Shown piece after piece: positions 9,130 through 18,857 of a stretch of 64,000 bases of DNA. Made by a program: the position numbers and the translations under genes. The notes beneath the pieces are model-generated. The model was given only the letters and a program-made list of their open reading frames with translations, searched no databases and had not been told where the DNA came from. The stretch covers positions 1,178,001 through 1,242,000 of the forward strand of contig CAWHEB010000002.1 in the NCBI GenBank assembly GCA_963828285.1, in the 5' to 3' direction. Numbering within the stretch: position 1 is the stretch's first letter; each line of letters starts with the position of its first letter. This DNA comes from DAIOEK01 sp963828285 (GTDB lineage: Bacteria > Chloroflexota > Anaerolineae > Anaerolineales > Anaerolineaceae).

Positions 9130-10533
9130 CTACGTTGGGATCGGTGTATTGGTTGGAGTCATCGAAGGTGTTGCGGTAGCTCCGGTATTGATCTTTACAT
9201 TATACGACTGTTGATCGTATAAACCACCCGCATCTGTAACCTGTATGGTAAAGATAAAGTTGGCAGCTACTTCAGGTACACCGGAAATTCTTGCCGTTCC
9301 ATTCCCGGCATCCACCAAATGCAATCCGTCTGGTAATGTACCAGCAGAAACTACTATAGTTCTGGTGTCACCAGAATCCACATCTGAGGTGCGAATGGTG
9401 AAGGTGTAGGCTGTACCAACCTTACCATCAGGGGGATCCTGAGTGTTGATGATTGGGGCTTCATTTTCATCGCCAACATCTATGGTCAGTTTTTCCTCAT
9501 AGAAAAGACCTGTCGAATCGGTCACACGCACCCGGAATTTTAGGAGCGCCTTGATCTCGCGGTTATACATCGACGCGGTCTTGAGCAGACCATTGGTTGC
9601 CAGAACCACCATATTGTTATTATCATCGCCATCGCCGGATACGAGCCTAAACTTGAAGGTGTCCCCGGCATCCGGATCTGTGGCAGTCAAGGTACCTATC
9701 GTCGTTCCTGCAGCCAGGTTTTCTTGTACAGTGATAGAGTTGGGGGAGATGTCCGTCGGAGGATGCATGGAAGCGTCCATAACATAGATATACACCCAGG
9801 CAACGCTCCACCAGCCGCCATTGGTCCCATTCTTATACTGAATGGTATCCACGCCTGTGAACCCGGGTTTGGGTTTATAGATGATCCATTCAGCCAGATC
9901 CACGCTCATGGAACCATGCTTAGGATAAGTTAAGATCTTGGATAATCGGAGTTTTTCTCCGGTATGGTTGTAATCATTCCCCAATACATTGATCGATATC
10001 GAACTGGGGTTTGGAGCAACTGTGGCAATATCGTCTACTGCAGCAAAATATGGAACTCCACCCAATTGGGTCTTGGTTGGGGTGTTGGTCTTGGTAGCCT
10101 TGGGGGTCTTGGTCGCTGTCTTATTCGAGGTGGAAGTCTTCCCGGGAACGACTATATTTACTTTCACGGTACTGGTATTGGTTGGTGTCACGGTTTTTGT
10201 CTGTGTCCCTGAAGTGGTCGGAGCTGCGGTAACCGCAGTGCCGGATACCATTGTTGTGGGAGGCACCTGTGTTGGTTCTGGTGTTGAAGTATCGGTCGGT
10301 ACAGTCGGAAGCGCAGTTGTCGGGACGGGTGATTTTGTCCACGTTGCCGGGAATACAAAAGGAGTCTCGGTTGGGGTGGGCATATCGATCTGTTGCGGAA
10401 CAATAACCGGGCGCATCGACAATGGCAGAACATTTGGCATGGCAAAAACCACGGTGAAGATGCCAGCCAGCGCGAGCGTCCCTATGAGCAGGATAATAGT
10501 CAGAATATTCCAGGCGGTTAGTTTCATAGCCAA
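9130..10533 (-). CDS. Membrane-anchored surface protein with Pro/Thr stalk and Ig/cadherin-like domains
   Basis: A 467-residue protein. An N-terminal hydrophobic helix (residues about 8-30) serves as signal anchor. Residues about 50-160 form a low-complexity Thr/Pro stalk. Then come a Big/cadherin-like segment with VLGNDYN (family of tandem adhesion domains), a cadherin-like domain with TATDPDAGDTFKF and a putative Ig-like (He_PIG type) domain with TLPDGLHLVDAGNGTARISG, and a short Thr/Pro tail. It probably projects from the cell surface; a ligand cannot be read from sequence. It sits directly upstream of gatC, an unrelated function. Confidence 0.75.
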   Translation of the reverse strand: MAMKLTAWNILTIILLIGTLALAGIFTVVFAMPNVLPLSMRPVIVPQQIDMPTPTETPFVFPATWTKSPVPTTALPTVPTDTSTPEPTQVPPTTMVSGTAVTAAPTTSGTQTKTVTPTNTSTVKVNIVVPGKTSTSNKTATKTPKATKTNTPTKTQLGGVPYFAAVDDIATVAPNPSSISINVLGNDYNHTGEKLRLSKILTYPKHGSMSVDLAEWIIYKPKPGFTGVDTIQYKNGTNGGWWSVAWVYIYVMDASMHPPTDISPNSITVQENLAAGTTIGTLTATDPDAGDTFKFRLVSGDGDDNNNMVVLATNGLLKTASMYNREIKALLKFRVRVTDSTGLFYEEKLTIDVGDENEAPIINTQDPPDGKVGTAYTFTIRTSDVDSGDTRTIVVSAGTLPDGLHLVDAGNGTARISGVPEVAANFIFTIQVTDAGGLYDQQSYNVKINTGATATPSMTPTNTPIPT

Positions 10534-10722
10534 TCCCTCTGATTAAACAAATACAATCCCTCGTCCCGGAGGTTAATGACAGTATATACTAGTTCGAAGT
10601 CCTGTCAATAATGCCTTCATTACAGAAAGCTTACAATATCGTGATTATCAGGTGCAAGATTATGACCCAATTCGCAAAAAATGGCCGGATATTCTGTGCT
10701 AAAATGTTATTGAAAGAGGGTT

Positions 10723-11415
10723 ATGGATCTAATCACTACAGTAATTCCCGCTTATAACGAAGCTGATCGAATTGGTAACATCCTGAGTGTTCTAAAGGAT
10801 GTCCCATTCATTCATACCATTTTTGTTGTGAATGACGGTTCCAAAGATGATACTAAACAAGTAGTTGAGAATTTCATTCAACTGGATCCCCGGATCATAT
10901 TGATCAATAACCCTAAAAATGTGGGTAAAGGCCAGAGTATTTATAATGCCAGGGCTCAAGCCACAACCCCTTACTTATTAATGCTGGACGCGGACCTAAA
11001 AGGATTAACCATAAATCACGTGGAAGATCTCTGCCGCCCGGTCCTGTCTGATCATGCAGATATGACCATTGGCTTGTTCAAGAAAGGTCATTGGTCCACC
11101 GATCTGGCTCACTGGTTCACCCCATGGCTCTCGGGACAGCGTTGTCTAAAGTTTGCTATGATGGATCAGTTATCCCACGAAGCCGCAAGCGGATACGGGA
11201 TTGAAACTGCGATGACTGTCGCAGCTCATCAATTCCATTGGAAGGTTCAAAAAGTATCTTTGCTTGGGATGAGTCACCCGCCGAATGAGCTTCACCGGGG
11301 ATCGATCAAAGGTCTATTAAATCGAATCAAAATGTATGCGCACATTGTACGTGCATGGTATGTCGCTACTGCCAAACTTCCGGAAGGAAAATCCAAGCCT
11401 GTCGACCCTGGTTAA
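10723..11415 (+). CDS. Family 2 glycosyltransferase
   Basis: A 230-residue single-domain GT-A enzyme without membrane anchor. The nucleotide-sugar site is seen as VIPAYNEADRIGNIL and VVNDGSKDDT, the DxD as MLDADLKGL, and a GK before QSIYNARAQA. It resembles polyprenyl- or glucosyl-glycerol-type synthases, but acceptor and sugar cannot be decided. Upstream are a possible -10 (TAAAAT at 10700-10705) and an AAAGAGGG ribosome site. Its stop overlaps that of the convergent peptidase gene by four bases. Confidence 0.8.
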   Translation: MDLITTVIPAYNEADRIGNILSVLKDVPFIHTIFVVNDGSKDDTKQVVENFIQLDPRIILINNPKNVGKGQSIYNARAQATTPYLLMLDADLKGLTINHVEDLCRPVLSDHADMTIGLFKKGHWSTDLAHWFTPWLSGQRCLKFAMMDQLSHEAASGYGIETAMTVAAHQFHWKVQKVSLLGMSHPPNELHRGSIKGLLNRIKMYAHIVRAWYVATAKLPEGKSKPVDPG

Positions 11416-12719
11416 GGATTGACTCCCATCTCAGCCAAAAGATCCAACGCGGGGGTGAATCCCTCGTGGTATTTTAGCGCCAGACGAAGGTCTTTTTCCG
11501 CACCGGTTGTATCCCCCAAAGCCATCTTTGCGCGTGCACGCCAGTAATAACTTTCTTCGAGGATGGGTTCCGACATGGTATCCAATGTGGTATCTGCAAG
11601 ACTGATTACGTCCCAGTATCTTTGAGTGAAGTAATACGCGAAATATGGACCGGTTTGATACCACAACGCACGGTATGGTCGGTCATCCTCGGGAATGGTT
11701 GCATAAACAGCAAAAGCTGCATCATAAGCCGCTGCTGCTCCGGCGTAATCCTGCAGATCCACCAGATTGGATCCGCGATTGAAATATGCAAAGAATTGAT
11801 CCCGTCCTTTTAATCCCATGACTTCATTGGCAGCCTTCAAGGCAGCATACTCATAGTTCGCTTTTTCATCTGCCTGATCGCCAAGCAGATCCAGGATCTT
11901 TTGTTCATCCTGCGGAGGGTAGATGACAATGTAGGTCCCATTGAATCCACGCCAGTCATCTTCGAGACCTGCGTACGGAACAGCCTGGTCTTCCCCTCTG
12001 AGAGAGTCCTGTCCAAGTAAAGTCTGGGTGGAATCATCATATCCGTTAAACACCATGTAATGACCCATCCAGCCGGTGGACCCAGCTCCATACTCTCCGT
12101 GCAGGACCTCGCTCTTTTCAATGATGATCGGATAGCCGGCGGAGACGAATTTCTTGATCGTGTCCATGTCGCCGCCAACACGGACGATTGCACTCAATCC
12201 CGCATTATTTTCCGCATAGTCTGCCATTTCATACGGCATTACATTCTTGTCTTTGCTGTATGGCTTGACAGCTTTCCCAACGTCCAGCTTATCCCCGTCC
12301 CAACCCCAAAACGAAAGAGCCATGGCCAGGTTCGCCGGAGCGCAGTAATTCCACATTCCGCGCTGGGACTGGAATTTTATTCCATCCAGGTTGATGGCAG
12401 CCGGAAAAGGAGTTGGTGTCACGGTTGGAATGATGGTTGGTTGTGGGGTCGAATCGAAAACAGTTGCAGTCGGTGTGAGCAAACTGTTCTGGGTTGCCTG
12501 GATCGCAGAGAGTGTCTGCTGAACAACTGCTGCAACCTGATCTCGCGGGGAAAATACCACTTTTTCCGGCGGATTGATCATATATTTGATCTGCGCTCGT
12601 AAACCGTCAATCCGGTTGACCGCCCGCTCACGGAGTGAGGGTACAGTGAAGATTATGATCAGCGCCAGAATTAGAACAAAGAGTCCTAATAAAAGGACTC
12701 TTTTTATCCATTTCATCAT
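11412..12719 (-). CDS. Anchored C39-like cysteine peptidase with TPR region
   Basis: A 435-residue protein with an N-terminal membrane helix (residues 8-26), a Thr/Pro linker (about 80-108), then a C39-family papain-fold domain: catalytic Cys in NYCAPANLAMAL (residue 126) and His in GWMGHYMVFNGYDD (residue 220). The C-terminal 150 residues form TPR-like helical repeats (FAYFNRGSNLVDLQDYAGA and later units). It likely acts outside the membrane on peptides or cell-wall material; substrate unknown. The second Met (12716) is an equally good start. Confidence 0.8.
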   Translation of the reverse strand: MMKWIKRVLLLGLFVLILALIIIFTVPSLRERAVNRIDGLRAQIKYMINPPEKVVFSPRDQVAAVVQQTLSAIQATQNSLLTPTATVFDSTPQPTIIPTVTPTPFPAAINLDGIKFQSQRGMWNYCAPANLAMALSFWGWDGDKLDVGKAVKPYSKDKNVMPYEMADYAENNAGLSAIVRVGGDMDTIKKFVSAGYPIIIEKSEVLHGEYGAGSTGWMGHYMVFNGYDDSTQTLLGQDSLRGEDQAVPYAGLEDDWRGFNGTYIVIYPPQDEQKILDLLGDQADEKANYEYAALKAANEVMGLKGRDQFFAYFNRGSNLVDLQDYAGAAAAYDAAFAVYATIPEDDRPYRALWYQTGPYFAYYFTQRYWDVISLADTTLDTMSEPILEESYYWRARAKMALGDTTGAEKDLRLALKYHEGFTPALDLLAEMGVNP

Positions 12720-12734
12720 GTGGCGATTATATCA

Positions 12735-14627
12735 CTACATTTCTTTGACTTCGCCTTCGATCACTTCACCCTCGCCGGACGGCGGTTCAGGTTTATTCGG
12801 ATTTGCCTGTCCGGCATCTCCGCCGCTCTGCTGGTACATTTTAGTGCCAATACTGCTCATCAACTGTTGCAGATCGTTGGTCTGCTTTGCGATCTCAGAT
12901 ATATTCTCGCCCTGTGCAGTTTGCTTTAATTCTGTGATCTTTGCTTCCATGCCATCTTTATCCGATGCGTCGATCTTATCTCCCGCATCGCGGATCAGTT
13001 TTTCTGCCTGATAGGTGGCCGCATCCGCATTGTTTCTGGCTGCAATCAATTGTTTTCGCTGATCATCTTCAGATTTATGCAAGTCAGCTTCCTTGACCAT
13101 CCGATCGATCTCAGATTTATTCAAATTGGTACTTGCGGTGATGGTGACCTTCTGTTCTTTCCCGGTTGCCTTATCTTTGGCGACCACACTCAGAATGCCG
13201 TTCGCATCGATATCAAAGGTCACTTCGACCTGTGGAAGTCCACGTGGAGCAGGTGGAAGCCCATCCAATCGGAAACGTCCCAGGGTCATATTATCGGTAG
13301 CCATCGGACGTTCACCTTGCAGCACATGGATGTCCACCGCGGTTTGGTTATCCTCGGCGGTTGAAAACACTTCTGTCTTCTTTACCGGGATGGTGGTATT
13401 TCGTTCGATCAAAGCGGTCATCACACCACCCAGAGTCTCCAGGCCAAGTGTCAGCGGAGTCACATCCAGCAGCAACACATCCTTGACTTCGCCGCCGAGC
13501 ACACCACCTTGAATGGCTGCCCCAATAGCGACCACTTCATCGGGATTGACTCCCTTGTTCGGTTCCTTGTTGATCAACGATCTCACCAGGTCCTGAACCA
13601 TGGGCATACGGGTCGCGCCGCCTACCAGCACTACCTCGTTGATTTCCTCTGGTTTTAATCCGGCATCCTTCAGCGCATTCTGGAATGGAATCCGGCAGCG
13701 GTTTAAAAGGTCTTCAGTCATCCGGTCAAATTGGGCGCGGGTCAGCTTTAGTTGAAGGTGTTTTGGACCGTTAGCATCCGCGGTAATATACGGCAGATTG
13801 ATCTCCGCCTCCATTAATGTGGATAGCTCTATCTTGGCTTTTTCAGCAGCTTCTCTCAATCGCTGCAGCGCCTGACGGTCCTGTCTTAGATCGATGCCCT
13901 GATCCTTCTTGAATTCTTCGGCTGCCCAATGGACAATGCTTTCATCCCAGTCGTCGCCGCCCAGGTGAGTATCGCCATTGGTTGATTTGACTTCCACGAT
14001 CCCTTCGCCAACATCCAATACGGAAACATCGAAGGTACCGCCTCCCAGATCAAAGACCAGGATGCGTTCGTTTTTCTTTTTATCAAGTCCGTATGCCAGA
14101 GCAGAAGCGGTGGGTTCATTGATGATCCGCAGCACCTCAAGACCGGCAATTCTGCCTGCATCTTTGGTTGCCTGACGTTGACTGTCGTTAAAGTACGCAG
14201 GGACGGTGATGACCGCCTGGGTCACAGGTCCGCCTAAATAGGACTCGGCGTCTGTTTTCAGCTTGGAAAGGATCATCGCCGAAATTTCCTGCGGAGTGTA
14301 TTCCTTTCCGGTAATGGGGATCTTTACCCGGGCATCGCCCTGGGCGCCTTTGACAACATTATAGGGAACGATCTTGCGTTCACTTTCAACCTCGTCAAAG
14401 TGACGTCCGATGAAACGCTTGATCGAGTAGATGGTGTTTTCAGGGTTGACTACCGCCTGGCGTTTTGCTTGCTGGCCTACCAACCGTTCATTATTCTTTG
14501 TAAATGCGACCACGGAAGGCAATAGTCGCGAACCTTCAGCAGTGGAAATAACCACCGGACTTCCAGCTTCCATAATTGCAACAACACTGTTTGTTGTGCC
14601 TAGATCAATTCCGACAATTTTTGACAT
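12735..14627 (-). CDS. dnaK: Hsp70 chaperone DnaK
   Basis: DnaK binds unfolded proteins in an ATP-driven cycle with DnaJ and GrpE. The 630-residue protein opens MSKIVGIDLGTTNSVVAIME, has the phosphate motif VFDLGGGTFDVSVLD, the adenosine motif LVGGATRMPMV, the linker DVLLLDVTPLTLGLETLGG and a C-terminal lid with a short Gly/Asn/Glu tail ending GEVIEGEVKEM. A GGAGAGA ribosome site precedes the ATG. No dnaJ or grpE lies beside it, and no CIRCE element is seen upstream. Confidence 0.98.
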   Translation of the reverse strand: MSKIVGIDLGTTNSVVAIMEAGSPVVISTAEGSRLLPSVVAFTKNNERLVGQQAKRQAVVNPENTIYSIKRFIGRHFDEVESERKIVPYNVVKGAQGDARVKIPITGKEYTPQEISAMILSKLKTDAESYLGGPVTQAVITVPAYFNDSQRQATKDAGRIAGLEVLRIINEPTASALAYGLDKKKNERILVFDLGGGTFDVSVLDVGEGIVEVKSTNGDTHLGGDDWDESIVHWAAEEFKKDQGIDLRQDRQALQRLREAAEKAKIELSTLMEAEINLPYITADANGPKHLQLKLTRAQFDRMTEDLLNRCRIPFQNALKDAGLKPEEINEVVLVGGATRMPMVQDLVRSLINKEPNKGVNPDEVVAIGAAIQGGVLGGEVKDVLLLDVTPLTLGLETLGGVMTALIERNTTIPVKKTEVFSTAEDNQTAVDIHVLQGERPMATDNMTLGRFRLDGLPPAPRGLPQVEVTFDIDANGILSVVAKDKATGKEQKVTITASTNLNKSEIDRMVKEADLHKSEDDQRKQLIAARNNADAATYQAEKLIRDAGDKIDASDKDGMEAKITELKQTAQGENISEIAKQTNDLQQLMSSIGTKMYQQSGGDAGQANPNKPEPPSGEGEVIEGEVKEM

Positions 14628-14720
14628 ATGACTCTCTCCTTGCAGTTCAATTTCATTTTCAGAATAACCATACTATGCAAGAATTTTGTTAATACTGCGT
14701 ATGAATTTCATATAATAAAA

Positions 14721-14744
14721 GGAGGTGACCTGTAGGTCACCTCC
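14721..14744 (-). terminator. Intrinsic terminator of the DUF5666 gene
   Basis: Perfect ten-base arms (GGAGGTGACC and GGTCACCTCC) with a four-base loop. On the minus strand the hairpin is followed by TTTTATTATA. It lies 32 bases after the DUF5666 stop and shields dnaK from read-through. Confidence 0.85.
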
Positions 14745-14775
14745 TGAAGATATCTGAATTGTTATGTTACTTGGC

Positions 14776-15372
14776 TTATTGGTGATTGGGACCGTCGTCC
14801 GCACCATGTCTGCCACTACCTGAGCCATCTTTGCCACGCTGATGATGGGTACCGTCTTCTACTTTTGGTCCACTGTCATCAACACCCGAACCTGGATTAG
14901 AGTTATGGAAGTCTTCGTCGCTGTCGTCCAGATCAGATGGGCTGTCCATGCCCGAGTCATCGGTTTCACCATTACCATCCTGTCCATTGTCGTCACCGAA
15001 CTCAGTGCTGTCTTCGATTTTGATCGCCCGGGCGAGCCATGATCCATCGGATTGCAGGTCGCCAGTCACTTCTACGAAACTGCCAACTGCAGGAGTTCCG
15101 CGGAACATTGTGGCTGCACTAACTTTGAAGGTTACGCCACCGATGGTCCAAAGATCTCCACTGATTGCTTCGACCGTTCCCTTGAATTCGACTTCATCGC
15201 CCTGTGATGGAGATGATGGTGCGGCTGTTTCGCTGGACTCGGGTTTGGGATTGTCATCCGGGATGCTCTTGGCGAATGCCGGTGAGACAACTAATGCGAC
15301 CATGATTGCTAATCCGCCAACTGCCAGTGCAGCGATGCTGCCGATACGAGTAAGTTTGTTTGTAGTTTTCAT
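14776..15372 (-). CDS. Exported DUF5666-type protein with acidic low-complexity tail
   Basis: A 198-residue protein with an N-terminal signal sequence (residues about 12-35, ending VVSPAFA), a short linker, and one OB-like DUF5666 repeat (VEFKGTVEAISGDLWTIGG to GSWLARAIKIED). The last 70 residues are almost only Asp, Ser, Gly, Asn and His, ending in a His-containing tail; such a tail could bind divalent metal, which is inference. It has a GGGAG ribosome site and its own terminator, so it is probably a single-gene unit. Confidence 0.75.
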   Translation of the reverse strand: MKTTNKLTRIGSIAALAVGGLAIMVALVVSPAFAKSIPDDNPKPESSETAAPSSPSQGDEVEFKGTVEAISGDLWTIGGVTFKVSAATMFRGTPAVGSFVEVTGDLQSDGSWLARAIKIEDSTEFGDDNGQDGNGETDDSGMDSPSDLDDSDEDFHNSNPGSGVDDSGPKVEDGTHHQRGKDGSGSGRHGADDGPNHQ

Positions 15373-15499
15373 TTGATTTCTCCCTTATTGATTAGGTTTT
15401 TTTATTGTTTGTTGTTTCTAATCAATATGTCGCATTCAGGAGAAATAAGATACGTTTTGTAGGATTAAAATAAGTTAAGAGAATTTCCTCATACGAAAA

Positions 15500-16267
15500 C
15501 TACATTCCCAGCACGGATTCTGCTGCCAGCCAGAATAATTGTTCGCGGATGGTATCCCGATTGCTCCATTCGCGATCGTCCCAGCCGCTCTCGTGGACTG
15601 AATCGCCCCCATACAAGAGCTGCCCAAATTGGACGTTGCGAAATTTTGCGATGGCAAAAAACGCCGCAGATTCCATCTCAACCACTTTGCATCCCTGCTT
15701 TTTGCGTAACCTGACCAGGTCGGCAGTCTCACGGTAGATCGCGTCTGTGGTCCAGGTCTTCACTTCATCGTACGGGATGGTATGCTTTTCCAGCGCTCGT
15801 TTGATGGCTGTCAATGCGTTTGCTGATGGGAATACCCTCTCTCCCGCCGGCAGATAAGCATAGGATGTCCCTTCGTCTCTGACCGCTTCGGTCGGTATCA
15901 GCACATGCCCGACCTTAAATGCCGGATCGAGTACTCCGCAGCCCCCGCAGGCGATGAATTGGTCGCAACCTCGCGCGATCATCTCTTCAAAGAAAGCCCC
16001 AGCCAAAGGCGCTCCGACGCACGGATTCACCACCATGATCTTTCCATCGGGCTGATCCACCTGATAGATGGGATTTTCTCCCATTTCGGATTTCAATCTG
16101 TCCACCCGTACTGCTTTCCCATTGGATACCAGTTTCTCGATGACATCCGAAAAGAAACACAGGACTACTTTTTTCGAATAGTCTCTTTTTCGGATGATCT
16201 CCCCTGGTTCAATGATCGCGGTCGGTGCTGGATCAAAATCCAGAATGGGGATTTTCTTTGCTCTCAT
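15500..16267 (-). CDS. Nucleoside phosphorylase (uridine phosphorylase family)
   Basis: A 255-residue PNP/UDP-family enzyme that would cleave nucleosides with phosphate. Family features: VVNPCVGAPLAGAFFEEMI, the phosphate-loop region FIACGGCGVLDP, and the sugar/base-binding KVVEMESAAFFAIAKFR. The C-terminal GGDSVHESGWDDREWSNR is typical of the uridine phosphorylase-like subfamily. Three bases separate its start from the stop of the upstream ion-channel gene, so they are probably cotranscribed. Substrate choice cannot be fixed from the sequence. Confidence 0.85.
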   Translation of the reverse strand: MRAKKIPILDFDPAPTAIIEPGEIIRKRDYSKKVVLCFFSDVIEKLVSNGKAVRVDRLKSEMGENPIYQVDQPDGKIMVVNPCVGAPLAGAFFEEMIARGCDQFIACGGCGVLDPAFKVGHVLIPTEAVRDEGTSYAYLPAGERVFPSANALTAIKRALEKHTIPYDEVKTWTTDAIYRETADLVRLRKKQGCKVVEMESAAFFAIAKFRNVQFGQLLYGGDSVHESGWDDREWSNRDTIREQLFWLAAESVLGM

Positions 16268-16270
16268 CTC

Positions 16271-18171
16271 CTAATCTTCCGCCAGCACAATGATCTTGTC
16301 TTCGTCGGTTAACACGAGCTCACGGTCTTTCTGCGGATTCAGATGAATCCCATATCCATGCTCCGGTTGATTCGCTTCCAGCTTAACTCTGTATCCGATC
16401 GCGGTCTGTTGTGATCTGGCGGCCGCTTCAAGAATGGTATAGAAGTTGACAGGCTTCCCGGTTTGCACGAACATACTCGCTGGTTTTAAGTAGATCTCGG
16501 AACCTTCCGGATCGAAGATATCTGTAAAGACACCGTTCAGTTTTTTATTCTCCGAAACCTGGGCGAGCATCAGGCTGATCAGCTTATCGCTGACGATAAA
16601 ATCGTCGGCACGAGTGACATCCGCCAGATTGCGGTTGCGGATATCAATCATCTCGCTCACGATTGAGAATCTCTTACCAGACTTCTCGGCCATGTCCCGA
16701 AGATGCAGCAGGGTCACAAGAGTGTGGGCATCTGCGCGCTGCGGAGATAAAGTGTCGGAATAACACAGGATGATGATATGTTCATAAGAGGTGATGTTAA
16801 GGTCATCCAGGGTTTTTCTGTCAGTAATGTCACCCTCTTCAAAATGAATCTTGATCTTTTGGAGGTCTTTCTTTACCGACTTGACCTGCTTTTTGACAGA
16901 ATTATCGTCTGATATAACCACTACTTCAGAGTCCTCTGACAGGTAATGGTCCAATTCCCGGGTGATCTTCTCTCCACGCCAGTTCCAACCCAGGATGAGG
17001 ATGCGCTCGGGTTTCGGTGGAAACACCTGTTTGGGTTTAATGAAATCGGATGATGGGGGTTGGAATTTCTGCGCTCAAATGGATCGTGTCGTCATCCGCT
17101 GCGATAAAGATCAATTGATCCCCGTCGCGGATAAGCGTATCCATGGGCGGATTCAAACAAGGAACGGACCCATTGCCTACCAATCCGATCACACTGCTAT
17201 CCTGATAGCAAAACAACGCATCCCGGTAAGTTTTTCCTACCAGGCTGGGTTCAGATTTGAAATACATCTCATCGCCGCCAAAATCGAGTAATTCCGTGTA
17301 AACCACAGACAACCCCGATTGACGGCAGGTCTGGGCAATGATCCGCGCGACCAGTGTGCTGACCAGGATGAATTCCACCTCGTCCTTGCCGACCAATCGA
17401 CCGACCTCCAAATTCTTTTCATCGCGTATCTCGGCCACGATATGATACGGCTCCGGTCTCCGGTCAGGGTTATTGGTGATCGCCAGGACGGTCTTGATCA
17501 CTTCCACATCGGGATCTTCCGTTTCAGGGGATAGCAGGATGATCGATCTGGAAGTATTCAGGGAAGTCAATTCCAGGTCTTTCATTTCAATCGGTGATCC
17601 GGTACGGCAGACGATCCGGGTGGTTCTAGTATCGGGCACCCGTAAGCGGATGGCGTCCTGCATTTCGATCTTGTCCATTTCTCCCATGACCACAATACAG
17701 CCATCTTTCATGTTTTCATTTGCAGCGATCAATTCCGAAATGATCGTATAGATCTGTTCGGACCACCCCAGAATAACGGTGTGATTCTTCTCGATCACCC
17801 TCGTGCGGCCTTTGCGCAACTCTTCAATTTTGTTTTCAAGTCCGCTGGTAAGCACACCGATCAGCGTGCTGATGATGAAAACTCCGCCCAGTGTGACTGC
17901 AAACATAGCCCAGCGAAATCCCCAACCCTCGTCACCACCCATCGTTCCGGCGTCCAGATGTGCGCATCAGACTCAACCATGCGGCTTCACCAAAACTCAA
18001 CTTTTCCTGTCCCGTCGGGGTAAGACCTGTCAAACTGATCAGGATCCCGGCAATAATGATGATGACCAATGAGATCAGCGCGAGCCAGCCGATCAATGCG
18101 ATCGTCCCCTTGGAGAGGGTATTGTCAAACTGGTATCGGATTCGATCGAGTAAGGTGGGTTCTTTTTTCAT
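16271..18171 (-). pseudogene. CASTOR/POLLUX-type ion channel with RCK-like domains, split by two one-base shifts
   Basis: Three frames together encode one channel of about 633 residues: membrane part 17932-18171 (start MKKEPTLLDRIRYQFD), pore and first RCK-like domain to 17037, and second RCK-like domain 16271-17026. Joining at 17958 (one extra base) gives LSLMRTLDAGTMGGDEGWG, the pore segment of bacterial CASTOR/POLLUX relatives; joining in the C-run near 17053 gives EIPTPSSDFIKPKQVF. The RCK parts contain HTVILGWSEQIYTII and RILILGWNWRGEKI, Rossmann nucleotide-binding turns. The start overlaps the stop of the upstream gene (ATGA). It is either an assembly error at homopolymers or a recently inactivated channel. 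Confidence 0.8.
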
Positions 18172-18827
18172 TTTCTCGCCTCTAATTCTTTGATTGCGTC
18201 TTTCGCCGCCCATCTGGCGGCGCGGGACTCATGGTGTAATAATCGGTAACAAACTTCCAACACTGGAGTTTTTAACCCGTCATTGCGCTTGCCAATCTGG
18301 CGTAAAGCCCAGTTGACCGCTTTCTTGACGAAATTCCGTTCATCATCGGCATGCGCTTCAATCAGTGTTAAAAATTCAAGAAATAGGCTGTCGTCAGCTT
18401 TCTTATCATGAACAGCCAGCCAGGCCATGGTCACGAAGCCGGCTCTTTTTACATATTCTTCATCCCGTAAGATCCATTCGCGAGCTTTTTCCACCGCGAA
18501 TGGAGTCTTATCGAATAGATTTCCGCAGACACCGTCGCAGATATCCCATGAGTTGATATCCACCACCCAGTCCTCCATCTGTTCACGGGTGACCTGGCTT
18601 GGTATATCCACCAGTGTAGCCAGGAATCTGGCTTCGTGGACGCCGCTATCCCAGAGCTCCAAAGCCAACTGGTGGTCATGCAGCCCTTTCGCGATACGGT
18701 GTAGTTCCTTGTTGCTGATTCCGAGTGTATTGGTTGAATTGATCCCAAAATGAGCCATCCCCGCGACGTTTGCGGGGTTGGCTAAAGAATGCAATTCATC
18801 CAGGATAGATTGGGTGTCTCTGTTCAT
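18168..18827 (-). CDS. DNA alkylation repair protein (AlkD-like)
   Basis: A 219-residue all-helical HEAT-repeat protein of the AlkC/AlkD group, which excise bulky or positively charged alkylated bases. Family-like parts are GMAHFGINSTNTLGISNKEL near the N terminus, LWDSGVHEARFLATL and the WDICDGVCGNLF segment, with the last repeat EVCYRLLHHESRAARWAAKDA. It is coupled to the ion-channel gene downstream through a four-base overlap. Confidence 0.88.
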   Translation of the reverse strand: MNRDTQSILDELHSLANPANVAGMAHFGINSTNTLGISNKELHRIAKGLHDHQLALELWDSGVHEARFLATLVDIPSQVTREQMEDWVVDINSWDICDGVCGNLFDKTPFAVEKAREWILRDEEYVKRAGFVTMAWLAVHDKKADDSLFLEFLTLIEAHADDERNFVKKAVNWALRQIGKRNDGLKTPVLEVCYRLLHHESRAARWAAKDAIKELEARK

Positions 18828-18857
18828 TTCTATCCTTTCGTGAACTATTTAATTAAA

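Noticed and set aside
9989..10546. Long plus-strand open frame rich in Val and Gly opposite the Thr/Pro stalk
   Set aside because: It is the mirror of the repetitive Thr/Pro codons on the minus strand; it has no ribosome site and no family features.
14628..14720. CIRCE or other heat-shock operator before dnaK
   Set aside because: No TTAGCACTC/GAGTGCTAA inverted repeat is present in the upstream region.
16271..18171. Programmed frameshifting in the ion-channel gene
   Set aside because: No slippery heptamer with SD-like or hairpin stimulator is seen; corrections are single extra bases, one in a C run, which fits error or mutation better.
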